Shown here piece by piece: positions 8,962-18,502 of a DNA stretch of 60,858 nucleotides. The stretch comes from an uncultured Dysgonomonas sp. Its GTDB lineage: Bacteria; Bacteroidota; Bacteroidia; Bacteroidales; Dysgonomonadaceae. The notes under the pieces are model-generated. The model saw only the letters and a list, made by a program, of their open reading frames with translations. It had not been told where the DNA came from and ran no database searches. The stretch spans positions 1 through 60,858 of the forward strand of contig NZ_CAKUOF010000021.1 in NCBI RefSeq assembly GCF_934668725.1. Reading direction: 5' to 3'. The translations under genes and the position numbers were made by a program. The stretch's first letter is position 1; the number at the start of each line of letters is the position of its first letter.

Positions 8962-9317
8962 AATCAATTTGTAGGCTAAAAGATATATATAAAGCACTCT
9001 ATAACTTCGAAAAAGAGTTTGCCGATAAAAATGGTATCACAATCAATGAAGGAATGATACTTTGTTGCCTGAAGGATGGTAAACCTAAATCGGCTAATGA
9101 ATTGTGCGAATTTATAGGCTTATCAAATTCACGTGTCTCCCGTGTTATAAATACAGTTGAGACAAAAGGATATATTGTACGTGAGATGGGGATAGTTGAT
9201 AAACGCCAGATGATATTTACATTAAGTGAATCTGGCGAAAGAAAAGTAAAGGAAATGTTGGAGAAAGAAATGAATTTTGAAGAATTGAGATCGCTTTTTT
9301 TAGTTTTAGGAGAGTAG
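8958..9317 (+). CDS. MarR-family transcriptional regulator
   Basis: A 119-residue winged-helix regulator. The helix-turn-helix reads KSANELCEFIGLSNSRVSRVINTVETKGYI (about 47-76) and the wing contains DKRQMIFTLSESG (about 82-94), the classic MarR beta-wing signature. It has three cysteines (C5, C35, C36) plus C50 in the recognition region, so redox or sulfur sensing is conceivable (inference). It precedes the CoA-disulfide reductase fusion by 108 bp in the same direction, and both genes carry the same 22-bp upstream element. It is therefore probably a local repressor of itself and that gene. Confidence 0.88.
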   Translation: MESICRLKDIYKALYNFEKEFADKNGITINEGMILCCLKDGKPKSANELCEFIGLSNSRVSRVINTVETKGYIVREMGIVDKRQMIFTLSESGERKVKEMLEKEMNFEELRSLFLVLGE

Positions 9318-9377
9318 TAAAGGTGGCGCGATTTTTTTGATGGATTATACTCCCTTTTTATTTGACAATATAGTTGT

Positions 9378-9399
9378 TAATGGCAAATATGTTTAATGG
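9378..9399. promoter_or_regulatory. Putative MarR box 2, upstream of the CoA-disulfide reductase fusion
   Basis: Near-identical copy (20 of 22) of the element at 8940, core GCAAATATGTTTAATGG, 26 bp before the ATG. The TTTG at 9361-9364 could be part of the promoter. Confidence 0.5.
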
Positions 9400-9425
9400 T
9401 TAATATTTAAAATATTTAATATATA

Positions 9426-11873
9426 ATGAAAGTAGTTATTATAGGAGGAGTTGCCGGAGGTGCTACGGCAGCTGCGAGAATGAGGAGAGAAAGTGAAGAT
9501 GCTCAGATTGTTTTATTTGAGCGGGGCGAATATGTATCATATGCCAATTGTGGTTTACCTTATCATATTGGTGGAACTATTAGCGAAAGGGACCGGTTGT
9601 TTGTTCAGACGGTGGAAGGATTTGTGAAACGTTTCAATATTGATATACGGATTAAGTCGGAAGTAACTGCTATTGATTTGAAAAGTAAAACGGTTACGGT
9701 GCTGAATCGTTTAACTAACGAAAGCTATACTGAGAGCTATGATAAGTTGATAGTTTCAACAGGGGCTGAACCCATCAAGCCGCCGATGCCGGGAATTGAT
9801 AGTCCTAAGATATTTTCATTGAGAAACGTTCCCGATATGGATCATATAAAATCTTATATCGGTCAGCATAATCCCAAGAAAGCAGTTGTTATAGGTGGTG
9901 GTTTTATAGGTCTCGAAATGGTTGAGAACTTGCAGGATGCAGGACTTGAAGTATGTGTGATAGAACGAAGCAATCAGGTGATGGCTCCTATCGACTTTTC
10001 GATGGCAAGCCTTGTACATCAACATCTGAAGAGTAAGAAAGTCGGTTTGTTATTAGAGGAAGTAGTCGAAGGTTTCGAATCGAGTGGAAGTGAGATAAAG
10101 GTACTACTTGCAAGCAAAAAGGATATATCGGCTGATATGGTCATACTAAGTATTGGTGTGCGTCCTGAAGTACATTTGGCAAAAGAAGCAGGCTTGGAGT
10201 TAGGTTCGTTGGGAGGAATAAAGATTGACGACTATATGCAAACTTCTGATCCCGATGTTTATGCTTTGGGGGATGCTGTCGAGGTTTTTAACCCTGTAAT
10301 CGGTAAACATTCATTGATTCCTTTGGCAGGACCGGCCAATAAACAGGCACGTATAGTAGCAGATAATATATTGGAAGGGAATATTTATAAATATACCGGA
10401 ACGATAGGTACTTCCATTGCTAAAGTATTTGATATAACCGTAGCGGCAACGGGAGCATCTTCTAAATTATTGGATCGGGAAAATATTGCACATTTATCGT
10501 CATTCACGCATGGTAATTCTCATGCAGGGTATTATCCGAATGCTTTGCCTTTATCGATAAAGATAAACTTTTCACCTGCTGACGGGAAATTGTTGGGGGC
10601 ACAAATCGTAGGCTTCGATGGGGTAGATAAGCGAATCGATTTATTTGCTCAGGTTATTAAAAAAGGTGGTACGATCTATGATCTGATGGAAATTGAACAT
10701 GCCTATGCTCCTCCTTATTCGTCAGCTAAAGATCCCGTGAATATGGCAGGGTTTGTTGCCGAAAACATTTTGAAAAATAAAGTAAAGGTTATTCAATGGA
10801 GAGAATTGGATAAACTAAGCAAGGACGAAATATTTCTTATCGATGTAAGAACAACCGGAGAGTTTGAGTTTGCCTATATCGAAGGTGCAATAAATATTCC
10901 TGTTGATGACCTTCGTTCGAGATTATCCGAAATACCTAAAAATAAAAAGATCATATTGTATTGTGCTGTAGGGTTACGTGGATATTTAGCCTCACGTATT
11001 TTGCATCAGCATGGTTATACCGATGTTTATAATCTGTCGGGAGGATACAAAACGTATTCGAGCGCATCAGATATTCAATCAACAAGTGTTGCTTTCGAAA
11101 AAGCGATAATACAGGATAATACGCCAATTAAAACTGAATCAGGAATGAAAACAATAACTATAGATGCTTGCGGATTACAATGTCCGGGTCCGATAATGCA
11201 ATTAAAAAAGAACTATGACCAAATAAATGCGGGTGACAGATTAGAAATAAAGGTTACCGATCAGGCATTTGGTGAAGATCTTAAAGGGTGGTGTAATATG
11301 ATGGGGGCAAACCTTATAAGCATAAGTAATTCGGAAGGTATTGTTACTGCATGTATCGAGAAATCTACTAAAGGACCATCTTGTGAAATTCACTCTCAGG
11401 GCAAAGACAATAAAACGCTGATTGTTTTTAGTGACGATCTGGACAAGGCTTTGGCTTCTTTTGTGATTGCTAACGGTGCATTGGCTTCGGGTAAAAAAGT
11501 GAGTATATTTTTCACATTCTGGGGATTGAATGTAATCAAAAAGACCAATAAGCCTGCCGTGAAAAAAGATTTCTTAGGTAAAATGTTTGGAATGATGCTT
11601 CCTTCGAGCAGCAAGCACTTGGGATTATCAAAAATGAATATGGGAGGCTTAGGAAGTAAGATGATGCGCTATATTATGAAAGAGAAAAAAATAGATACGC
11701 TTGAAAGTCTGATGCAACAAGCCATTGATAATGGTATCGAACTGATAGCGTGTTCTATGTCTATGGATGTAATGGGAATCAAGCAGGAAGAACTAATGGA
11801 CAATATTACTATCGGTGGTGTTGCCGCTTACCTGGATAGAGCAGAGAATGCAAATGTAAATTTGTTTATATAA
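9426..11873 (+). CDS. CoA-disulfide reductase / rhodanese / TusA / DsrE2 fusion
   Basis: An 815-residue four-module cytoplasmic enzyme. Residues 1-450 form an FAD/NAD(P)H-dependent pyridine nucleotide-disulfide oxidoreductase of the CoA-disulfide reductase type, with GGVAGG FAD loop (7-12), the single active-site cysteine C42 in SYANCGLPYHIGG and a second nucleotide loop GGGFIG near 157. A rhodanese domain (about 458-545) carries the persulfide cysteine C513 in YCAVGLRG. A TusA/SirA domain (about 577-650) has CGLQCPGP (C582, C586). A DsrE2-like domain (about 658-815) ends with a conserved C776 in IACSMSMDVMG. The layout suggests relay of sulfane sulfur between cysteines coupled to reduction of CoA-disulfide or persulfide. 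It is preceded by a MarR gene with a shared upstream element. Confidence 0.9.
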   Translation: MKVVIIGGVAGGATAAARMRRESEDAQIVLFERGEYVSYANCGLPYHIGGTISERDRLFVQTVEGFVKRFNIDIRIKSEVTAIDLKSKTVTVLNRLTNESYTESYDKLIVSTGAEPIKPPMPGIDSPKIFSLRNVPDMDHIKSYIGQHNPKKAVVIGGGFIGLEMVENLQDAGLEVCVIERSNQVMAPIDFSMASLVHQHLKSKKVGLLLEEVVEGFESSGSEIKVLLASKKDISADMVILSIGVRPEVHLAKEAGLELGSLGGIKIDDYMQTSDPDVYALGDAVEVFNPVIGKHSLIPLAGPANKQARIVADNILEGNIYKYTGTIGTSIAKVFDITVAATGASSKLLDRENIAHLSSFTHGNSHAGYYPNALPLSIKINFSPADGKLLGAQIVGFDGVDKRIDLFAQVIKKGGTIYDLMEIEHAYAPPYSSAKDPVNMAGFVAENILKNKVKVIQWRELDKLSKDEIFLIDVRTTGEFEFAYIEGAINIPVDDLRSRLSEIPKNKKIILYCAVGLRGYLASRILHQHGYTDVYNLSGGYKTYSSASDIQSTSVAFEKAIIQDNTPIKTESGMKTITIDACGLQCPGPIMQLKKNYDQINAGDRLEIKVTDQAFGEDLKGWCNMMGANLISISNSEGIVTACIEKSTKGPSCEIHSQGKDNKTLIVFSDDLDKALASFVIANGALASGKKVSIFFTFWGLNVIKKTNKPAVKKDFLGKMFGMMLPSSSKHLGLSKMNMGGLGSKMMRYIMKEKKIDTLESLMQQAIDNGIELIACSMSMDVMGIKQEELMDNITIGGVAAYLDRAENANVNLFI

Positions 11874-12093
11874 TTGACTTAAAGATCTCTTAAAAGAAGA
11901 GTCAGTTTTTTGAAAAATAAAGAGTCGGTTTTAATTGTAAATTAGATACATTTTTTACTTTTACGCTCAATTTAGGTAAACGCTTATTATAGATAATTGA
12001 GAGAGTTTGATGATGTGTTTCATCGTTGTAATTCATTTGAATACTGTCTGTAAAAGCAATAAATAACTCATTTGAGTTTAATATTCAATTTTT

Positions 12094-12834
12094 ATGAAAT
12101 CTTTCTCGTTTTATTCTACTACAGGGATTATTTTATCCATGCTGTTATCTAGCAGTATAGTATTTTCTCAAAATTCGGCATTTAATCCCGATCGAAAAGT
12201 CGAAATGATTGTTGAAACGTCTCCGTCTAAAGCCGGAGAGTCGTTACAAATTCTACAGGATGGGAACAAACGTTTTCTTTCAGGTGTATCTACCCACGAG
12301 CGCCAAGATCAGGAGAGGGTAAAAGACTTAACTAAAGGACAGAACCCTAAATGTATTATCGTGAGCTGCTCTGATTCGCGTGTACCACCCGAAATTGTAT
12401 TCGATCAGGGGTTGGGCGATATATTTTCGATACGTACAGCCGGTAATGTCATGAGTGATTACGAAGAAGGCAGTATCGAATATGCAGTTGAGCATTTACA
12501 TACTCCCTTGGTGGTAGTGATGGGGCACTTAGGATGCGGAGCTATTCAAGCTCTATTGGATCATGCGGACGATTTGGATGGTGACTTGGAAAAATCGGCA
12601 GACCATGTTTCTAAGATTATTCATAAATTGAAAAGTGAAGAAGAGGAGCAGGAGGTGTTGAAAACTGCCGGTAAAAATTCGAATTTGGCAGTTGTGGCTA
12701 ATGTTATGAACGGCGTAAAACAATTACGAAAATCTGATCCTGTTTTAAAGGAAGCATATGATAAAGGAGAAATTAATATTGTAGGAGCTGTTTATCATAT
12801 CGAATCGGGAGAAGTAGAGTTCCTCGATATTTAA
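12094..12834 (+). CDS. Beta-class carbonic anhydrase, exported
   Basis: A 246-residue beta-carbonic anhydrase interconverting CO2 and bicarbonate. A signal peptide (1-25, hydrophobic GIILSMLLSSSIVFS) places it in the periplasm, where it could supply bicarbonate for the CO2-requiring metabolism of such bacteria (inference). The zinc ligands are C92, H145 and C148, with the D94-R96 dyad in CSDSRV. The HLGCGA loop (145-150) is intact. It is monocistronic, with a strong terminator just after it, followed on the opposite strand by the rRNA methyltransferase gene. Confidence 0.93.
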   Translation: MKSFSFYSTTGIILSMLLSSSIVFSQNSAFNPDRKVEMIVETSPSKAGESLQILQDGNKRFLSGVSTHERQDQERVKDLTKGQNPKCIIVSCSDSRVPPEIVFDQGLGDIFSIRTAGNVMSDYEEGSIEYAVEHLHTPLVVVMGHLGCGAIQALLDHADDLDGDLEKSADHVSKIIHKLKSEEEEQEVLKTAGKNSNLAVVANVMNGVKQLRKSDPVLKEAYDKGEINIVGAVYHIESGEVEFLDI

Positions 12835-12839
12835 GTATA

Positions 12840-12852
12840 AGGTCAGAGACCT
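12840..12852. repeat. Dispersed 13-bp dyad, copy 2
   Basis: AGGTCAGAGACCT, 5 bp after the carbonic anhydrase stop codon. It is two changes from AGGTCTCAGACCT at 14297. Confidence 0.45.
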
Positions 12853-12862
12853 TTTATTATAG

Positions 12863-12891
12863 AAAGAGTTAGCTATTTAAGCTAACTCTTT
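12863..12891. terminator. Bidirectional terminator between convergent genes
   Basis: Perfect 12-bp stem (12863-12874 with 12880-12891), 5-nt loop, A-rich and T-rich flanks. It abuts the stop codon of the minus-strand gene at 12892. Confidence 0.85.
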
Positions 12892-14283
12892 TTATATAAG
12901 TACATCTGTCGTTTCATCCGGCAGATGGCTTGTTCTGATCCTCCATTCATTTGGGTAGAGATTATTGGCTCTGTTTCCTATATTCTTGATGAATCCTAAG
13001 GGTACGTTTTTATAAGTCAGAAGGATATATCCTTTGGGTTGGTCTTCAAATACTAAGGCTTCCTTTCTCAGATAAGCAATAGCTGTTTCTCTGTCTATAT
13101 CGTGCAGTGTAAATGCATCTTTATTTATCAGGTTAGACATTGCCAGAGAATGTTGCGGTAAGAAATCTTTCCCCTTGAATTCCCCCATATAGATTCCGGC
13201 TGATACCAGTTTCAGTTGAGAGCTAACCTGTAAAAAAGCTTCGTATTGTTGCTCCGGAAACGCAAACCACAATCCGTTTTTATCAAAGAAAGTATATTCT
13301 TCGTGACGACAAATATATTTCTTGTATTCTAGAGCCAATGTCTGAGGTTTGGCTGTATTCTGTTTTTTATTTCGTTTGTTAGAAGGTAAATTATCGAAAG
13401 TGACATTCCCTTTCTTTTGTATGACTGCCAAAAAGAAGCCTTCTCCCTTTACCTTATGGGGAAAGAAGTGATGTGCCAACACTTCATTATTATATGCCTG
13501 CGAGATATTCCAGTTAGCATCAGTTTCTATAGGTAATATTTCAGCATCAAAGTTATCGAGTATCCAGTTTATATTTTCCTCGTTTTCCAGCTTGTTGTAA
13601 GTACAGGTACTGTAGATAAGTATTCCTTCGGGTTTCAATGCATCCCATACATCGGCTACAATACGTTGCTGACGTTCTTTGCACAACTGTACATTTGCAG
13701 GTGACCATTCTTCTACCGCATGCGGATCTTTCCGAAACATACCTTCGCCCGAGCAAGGAGCATCAATTAGAATTACATCAAAAAAACACGGAAGTTTATT
13801 CCCTATATCCGATGGATCGTTATTGGTAACAATTACATTCGGATACCCCGATTTTGTCATATTTTCTGAGAGGATGAAAGCTCTGGATTTGATGACTTCA
13901 TTCGATATCAAGAGACTATCTTCTGATATAAGACTAGCAATATGAGACGACTTTCCTCCGGGAGCAGCACATAGATCGAGCACTTTAATATCTTTCTTCA
14001 GATATTGATTAAAGACTTGTTCAATAAACATCGATGATGCCTCCTGCACATAATATGCTCCTGCATGAAAAAGTGGATCGAATGTAAACGATGGGCGCTT
14101 TGCCAGATAATAACCTGTTTCGCACCAAGGAACTTTGTCTGCCTCAATGAGTAATCCATTCGCTTTTTTCGGATTAATACGGATACTTGTAGGAGATTCT
14201 TGTTCGAGTGCCTGCTCGAAGTCTACCCACTCTTCTTGAAGTAAAGGCTGTGTGTAAGAAACAAACTTTTCAGATAACTGCAT
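12892..14283 (-). CDS. rRNA cytosine-C5 methyltransferase, RsmF/NOL1-NOP2-sun family
   Basis: A 463-residue SAM-dependent RNA m5C methyltransferase. The Rossmann domain has the SAM motif VLDLCAAPGGKS (101-112), then DAPCSGEG (C177) and YSTCTYN (C227), the two cysteines used for catalysis and product release. The C-terminal third (from about 310) resembles the RsmF PUA-like extension that positions 16S rRNA. There is no signal peptide. It is probably monocistronic. A 13-bp dyad (14297-14309) lies just ahead of its start and a terminator just beyond its stop. Confidence 0.9.
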   Translation of the reverse strand: MQLSEKFVSYTQPLLQEEWVDFEQALEQESPTSIRINPKKANGLLIEADKVPWCETGYYLAKRPSFTFDPLFHAGAYYVQEASSMFIEQVFNQYLKKDIKVLDLCAAPGGKSSHIASLISEDSLLISNEVIKSRAFILSENMTKSGYPNVIVTNNDPSDIGNKLPCFFDVILIDAPCSGEGMFRKDPHAVEEWSPANVQLCKERQQRIVADVWDALKPEGILIYSTCTYNKLENEENINWILDNFDAEILPIETDANWNISQAYNNEVLAHHFFPHKVKGEGFFLAVIQKKGNVTFDNLPSNKRNKKQNTAKPQTLALEYKKYICRHEEYTFFDKNGLWFAFPEQQYEAFLQVSSQLKLVSAGIYMGEFKGKDFLPQHSLAMSNLINKDAFTLHDIDRETAIAYLRKEALVFEDQPKGYILLTYKNVPLGFIKNIGNRANNLYPNEWRIRTSHLPDETTDVLI

Positions 14284-14296
14284 CTATGCCGAAAAA

Positions 14297-14309
14297 AGGT
14301 CTCAGACCT
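14297..14309. repeat. Dispersed 13-bp dyad, copy 3, in the rRNA methyltransferase leader
   Basis: AGGTCTCAGACCT, a near-perfect palindrome ending 13 bp from the methyltransferase start codon. The copy at 18503 sits at almost the same distance from the leucine-rich-repeat gene start. Confidence 0.5.
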
Positions 14310-14406
14310 GTTTAAAATTATTTTTTTCGGGCATAAAAATAATTATTTCTCTTTATTCTGAAAAGTAATTTATTTATAGAATGCAGGTACTAATAGCTTT
14401 TTAGAT

Positions 14407-14440
14407 AAAAAAAGAATACATAGTACTGTATTCTTTTTTT
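14407..14440. terminator. Terminator downstream of the ABC-F gene
   Basis: 14-bp A/T-tailed stem (14407-14420 with 14427-14440), 6-nt loop, symmetrical A and T runs. It sits just past the stop of the minus-strand ABC-F gene. Confidence 0.85.
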
Positions 14441-14455
14441 TAAAGATATTAAATT

Positions 14456-16336
14456 CTACATTAATTCGCTTAATTCTAACCAGCGTAATGTTTTTTCTTC
14501 TATTTCATCTATAAGTTCGCTGATGCGGTTCGATTTCGCAAGAAGGGCTTCGGGCGATAAATCAGGGCTCGAGAGATCGTTCTCCAGTTGAGCCTTCTCA
14601 GATTCCAATTGAGGAATGAGGGCATCCAATTCTTCAAATTCGCGTTTGTCTTTATATGAAATTTTTTTCTTTTCTTCTCTTTTGGGAGCTTCAACCTTAG
14701 GCTTCTCTTCTTTAACTTTTTCGGCTTGTACTGCTTCTTTTTCTATAAGTTCCTGTACCTCTTTCCATTCACGATATTGAGTGTAATTGCCGGGGAAGTC
14801 TTTTATTTTTGCATTGCCCGAAAATGCCAGCAAATGATCGACCACTTTGTCCATAAAGTAACGGTCGTGAGATACTACAATGACGCATCCTTTAAAGCTT
14901 TGAAGGTACTCTTCCAAGATATTAAGAGTCATGATATCCAGATCATTGGTTGGCTCATCCAACACAAGGAAGTTAGGGTTCTTTATCAGTACAGTACATA
15001 AATAAAGACGGCGTTTTTCTCCTCCCGACAATTTATAGACAAAGTTATGTTGCTTTTCGGGTGGAAATAAAAAGTGCTGTAAAAATTGTGAGGCGGTCAG
15101 GCGATTACCATTGCCAAGATCTATAACCTCGGCTATGTTTTGTACAACGTCCAATACCTTCATCTGATCGTCGAACTGCAAACCATCCTGACTGTAATAT
15201 CCGAAATTTACGGTTTCGCCGACGTCAAATTCACCTTTGTCGGGTAGGACTTCTCCCATTAGCATTTTTATGAAAGTAGACTTTCCTGTTCCGTTATTAC
15301 CAACAATACCCATTTTCTCGTATCGGGCGAATACATAATTAAAATCTTCGAGGATTTTCAAGTCACCGAATGATTTGTATATATGTTTAGCTTCAAATAT
15401 CTTGTTACCGATATACGAGCCTTTCATCTGTAATTGAACATTACCAAGATCGCGTTCCTTTTCCGCTTTTTTCTCCAAATCGTAATACGCATCTATCCTC
15501 GATTTTGCTTTTGTTCCCCTTGCTCTGGGTTGCTTACGCATCCACTCCAATTCTTTTCTTAAAAGATTATTAGCCCTGTCTATTTCTGCATTTTGACTGC
15601 TTACTCTTTCTTGTCTTTTTTCTAAATAATACGAGTAGTTACCTTTGTACTGAAACAATTGTTTTTGATCTATCTCGATAATTTCCGAACAAACTCTGTC
15701 CAAGAAATAGCGGTCGTGAGTAACCATCAGAAGGCTGAGACGAGAACGTTGGAGGTATTCTTCGAGCCACTCGGTCATATCAAGATCCAAGTGGTTGGTA
15801 GGCTCATCCAGTATAATCAGTTCGGGTTCGGTAATCAGTACGTTTGCCAATGCAACCCGTTTTAACTGACCTCCCGAAAGTTCGGATATTTTTTGATCGA
15901 AGTTACGGATTTTTAATTGCGATAAGATTTGTTTGGCTCGTTGTTCGTAATCCCATGCTTTCAGCATATCCATGCGTTGTAGGATATTGTCCAGATTAGA
16001 ATGGTCTTCCGATTCCATTGCTTTCTCGTATTCGGCAATAACATCGGTTACATCTGTTCCTGATTGAAAACAGGCATCAAGTACGGTTATATCGCCCGGA
16101 TATTGAGGGTCTTGTTCCAGATACGCTACTCTCAGGTCGCGACGGAATACTACGGAGCCTGAGTCGTAAGACTCTTTACCTGCCAATATATTGAGTAGGG
16201 TTGTTTTTCCGGTCCCATTTTTAGCAAGCAAGCCAATTCGTTGTCCTTCGGCAATGCCAAATGATAAATCGCTGAATAATATTAAATCACCAAAGCTTTT
16301 AGTGAGCTGATCTACCTGAAGATAGGATATCGCCAT
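14456..16336 (-). CDS. ABC-F family ATPase, Uup type
   Basis: A 626-residue soluble protein with two tandem ABC domains and no membrane segment. The first has AKNGTGKTT (38-46), LSGGQ and LDEPTNHLD. The second has GNNGTGKST, LSGGEKRR and LDEPTNDLD. A linker with the conserved RQPRARGTKAKSR-like stretch joins them. A charged C-terminal region (about 535-626) is predicted coiled coil, the hallmark of Uup-type members. ABC-F proteins bind ribosomes or nucleic acids and affect translation or DNA transactions rather than transport. Monocistronic. Whether it confers antibiotic protection cannot be told from sequence alone. Confidence 0.92.
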   Translation of the reverse strand: MAISYLQVDQLTKSFGDLILFSDLSFGIAEGQRIGLLAKNGTGKTTLLNILAGKESYDSGSVVFRRDLRVAYLEQDPQYPGDITVLDACFQSGTDVTDVIAEYEKAMESEDHSNLDNILQRMDMLKAWDYEQRAKQILSQLKIRNFDQKISELSGGQLKRVALANVLITEPELIILDEPTNHLDLDMTEWLEEYLQRSRLSLLMVTHDRYFLDRVCSEIIEIDQKQLFQYKGNYSYYLEKRQERVSSQNAEIDRANNLLRKELEWMRKQPRARGTKAKSRIDAYYDLEKKAEKERDLGNVQLQMKGSYIGNKIFEAKHIYKSFGDLKILEDFNYVFARYEKMGIVGNNGTGKSTFIKMLMGEVLPDKGEFDVGETVNFGYYSQDGLQFDDQMKVLDVVQNIAEVIDLGNGNRLTASQFLQHFLFPPEKQHNFVYKLSGGEKRRLYLCTVLIKNPNFLVLDEPTNDLDIMTLNILEEYLQSFKGCVIVVSHDRYFMDKVVDHLLAFSGNAKIKDFPGNYTQYREWKEVQELIEKEAVQAEKVKEEKPKVEAPKREEKKKISYKDKREFEELDALIPQLESEKAQLENDLSSPDLSPEALLAKSNRISELIDEIEEKTLRWLELSELM

Positions 16337-16438
16337 TTGTTTTCTTAGTTTACAAGTTGTTAGTCAACATATGGACGAGCTATTATGTATAACTCGTTGG
16401 TATGCCAACATTCTTTGTGCAAAGGTATGAAAAATAAG

Positions 16439-18490
16439 CTATTCTTGCTTTTTTTCGGCAGCCTCTATCGAAACCTTATACCGAAGAGTCAGTTTAGGAA
16501 AAGTGTCGTTTGTCATTCTACAGGTAAGATTTACTCCTGCAAATGATTCGGGTACAATAAATATACCCTCTTTGCCGTCGAAAAGAATTTCTTCGCCGCT
16601 TTCATACCATCGATATTGGGTCTCTTTGCCATTTTTAAGAAACTCGCTGCTAAGATCTATAGTGTCACCACATTTAATTGTCCCTCCATCAATGACTGTT
16701 TGTGGAGCATAAGTATAGTTACGCAGGAATGTATATTCAGAGAAGTTGAGAGTCGAAAAGCTTAAAGCGTTATTCGAACAATTCATTTTAAAGAAAAAGC
16801 TTCTATCGGTACTCAAATGAGTTAAATTGTTGTTCGAACAATCAAGATAGAGTAAGCGATGATTGAGTGGCAGATTAATGTCGTCTAAAGAATTATTCGA
16901 ACAATCGAGCATGCTTAATCGAGTGTTGTTACTCAAATCTATTGTTGTGAGGCTATTGGCTGAGCATGTAAGTATTGTTAGTTCGCGATTGTTGCTAACA
17001 TCTAAATCAGTCAGTTCATTGTCGTCACAATGTAGTTCGGTTAAGTCTTTACAATTAGTAATATTTAATGATTCAATGACATTTATAGAACAGTCCAAAG
17101 ATTTTAAAAGTTTGTTATTGTTTAAATTCAGGTCTTTTAGTTGATTTTCGGAGCATGACAGCTCCGTTAATGCAATATTTTGAGAGAGATCGAGTTTGTC
17201 TAAGCTGTTGATAGAACAATTTAATTTTTCTAGTCTGATAAGAGGTGCTGTGTTTAGTATTTTAATCTCGTTCGAATCACAACTCAAGACTGTTATAGCA
17301 GGATTATTCTCCAGTTTCAGAGATATAATTCTATTCGATCTGCAATCTAGTTTTGACAAATATATATTCTCAGATAAATCAAGGTTATTAAGAGTATTGG
17401 ATGAGCAGTCAAGCGAAATCAATTCTTGGTTATGAGTTACATCAAGTTCCGTTAAACTGTTATTGGAACAATATAATTCCATTAGCAGATTGCTCGGTTT
17501 AATATCAAGTGGTGCTGATATAGGGTTGTTTGAGACTTTAAGGAGCTGGAGCTTAGTATTATTCGATAGATCGAAAGAAGATATAGAGTTTTTATTACAA
17601 TCGAGAATATTCAGATCCTTCAGTGATAGCAGGTTTAAGCTCTGTAGTTTATTTTCCGAGCAGGATAATATGGACAAAGTTGATGCTGTACCAAAAGATA
17701 TATTTTCTAACAGATTCCTGTCACATGCTAATTGGAATAGAACAGGATTGGATTGTAGATCAAGATCAGCCAGTTTATTGTCAGAACAATCAATGTTCTC
17801 TATCGATGCGTTTTTTGACAGATTTAACGAAGTCAGATAGTTCTGAGAACAAGCCAGTTCTGTAAGTTTTCGATTATTTGATATATCTAAAGATTGAAGT
17901 TGATTCCACTGAACTTCAAAATGTTTAAGTTCTTGGTTCTTCGAAAGATCAATTTCTTTTAGCCCGTTGTAACTGCAATTCAGGCTTTCAATTTGTTTGT
18001 TGTATCTTAGATTAAGTGAAGTCAGTCCGTTTCTGGAAACATTAAGATGAGTAAGCGACTTGTTGTTTGATACAGATATACTGTCAATCTCGTTTGATGA
18101 AATGTTCAGGTGTTGGAGTTGTTTATTCTTTTGGATATTTATATTCGAAATATGGTTGCGGGAACATATAATAGAACGAAGTTCAGGGAAATATTCAAAG
18201 TTGAAATCTCCGGCTAAATTAACACTTGTCCAGTCTATTGCGGTTATTCGTTTGGGTAGTTTTTCGTTCCACTCTACGCCTTTTAGTTTCTTGATCCATT
18301 CGTCCGAAGTTTCCCAGTTGACAGTATCCTGCCTATTCAAGCCTAATTGTTCGAGATTAAGACTATCTCTTACCATAGATGCTTGTCTGAGTATTTGCAT
18401 CAGTCCTTCTTTATCATCCTTATGATAGGTTTGTGCATTTGTATACATGCATACTAGACAGAATAGGATAAGAACAAATACTTTTTTCAT
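16439..18490 (-). CDS. Secreted leucine-rich-repeat protein
   Basis: A 683-residue exported protein. A signal peptide (about 1-19, ending TNAQ) is followed by a short N-terminal region and then a long run of roughly 21-residue leucine-rich repeats (about 85-590). The repeats alternate LDCSNNxL and LDLSNNxxL patterns, giving an internalin/BspA-style curved solenoid with regular asparagine ladders and buried cysteines. The C-terminal part (about 600-683) looks like a small Ig-like beta domain (YRWYESGEEI). I see no T9SS-type C-terminal domain. It probably acts at the periplasmic or outer surface in protein or glycan binding; no ligand can be named. Monocistronic. The repeat DNA causes long spurious ORFs on the opposite strand. 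Confidence 0.88.
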   Translation of the reverse strand: MKKVFVLILFCLVCMYTNAQTYHKDDKEGLMQILRQASMVRDSLNLEQLGLNRQDTVNWETSDEWIKKLKGVEWNEKLPKRITAIDWTSVNLAGDFNFEYFPELRSIICSRNHISNINIQKNKQLQHLNISSNEIDSISVSNNKSLTHLNVSRNGLTSLNLRYNKQIESLNCSYNGLKEIDLSKNQELKHFEVQWNQLQSLDISNNRKLTELACSQNYLTSLNLSKNASIENIDCSDNKLADLDLQSNPVLFQLACDRNLLENISFGTASTLSILSCSENKLQSLNLLSLKDLNILDCNKNSISSFDLSNNTKLQLLKVSNNPISAPLDIKPSNLLMELYCSNNSLTELDVTHNQELISLDCSSNTLNNLDLSENIYLSKLDCRSNRIISLKLENNPAITVLSCDSNEIKILNTAPLIRLEKLNCSINSLDKLDLSQNIALTELSCSENQLKDLNLNNNKLLKSLDCSINVIESLNITNCKDLTELHCDDNELTDLDVSNNRELTILTCSANSLTTIDLSNNTRLSMLDCSNNSLDDINLPLNHRLLYLDCSNNNLTHLSTDRSFFFKMNCSNNALSFSTLNFSEYTFLRNYTYAPQTVIDGGTIKCGDTIDLSSEFLKNGKETQYRWYESGEEILFDGKEGIFIVPESFAGVNLTCRMTNDTFPKLTLRYKVSIEAAEKKQE

Positions 18491-18502
18491 TTATTTACAG
18501 AG

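Noticed and set aside
16503..18425. Several plus-strand ORFs of 70-125 codons opposite the leucine-rich-repeat gene
   Set aside because: They mirror the repeated DNA of the LRR gene, show no family likeness and overlap each other in different frames.
16439..18490. CRISPR-like array because of regularly spaced repeats
   Set aside because: The repeats are in frame, about 63 bp, degenerate and encode leucine-rich repeats.
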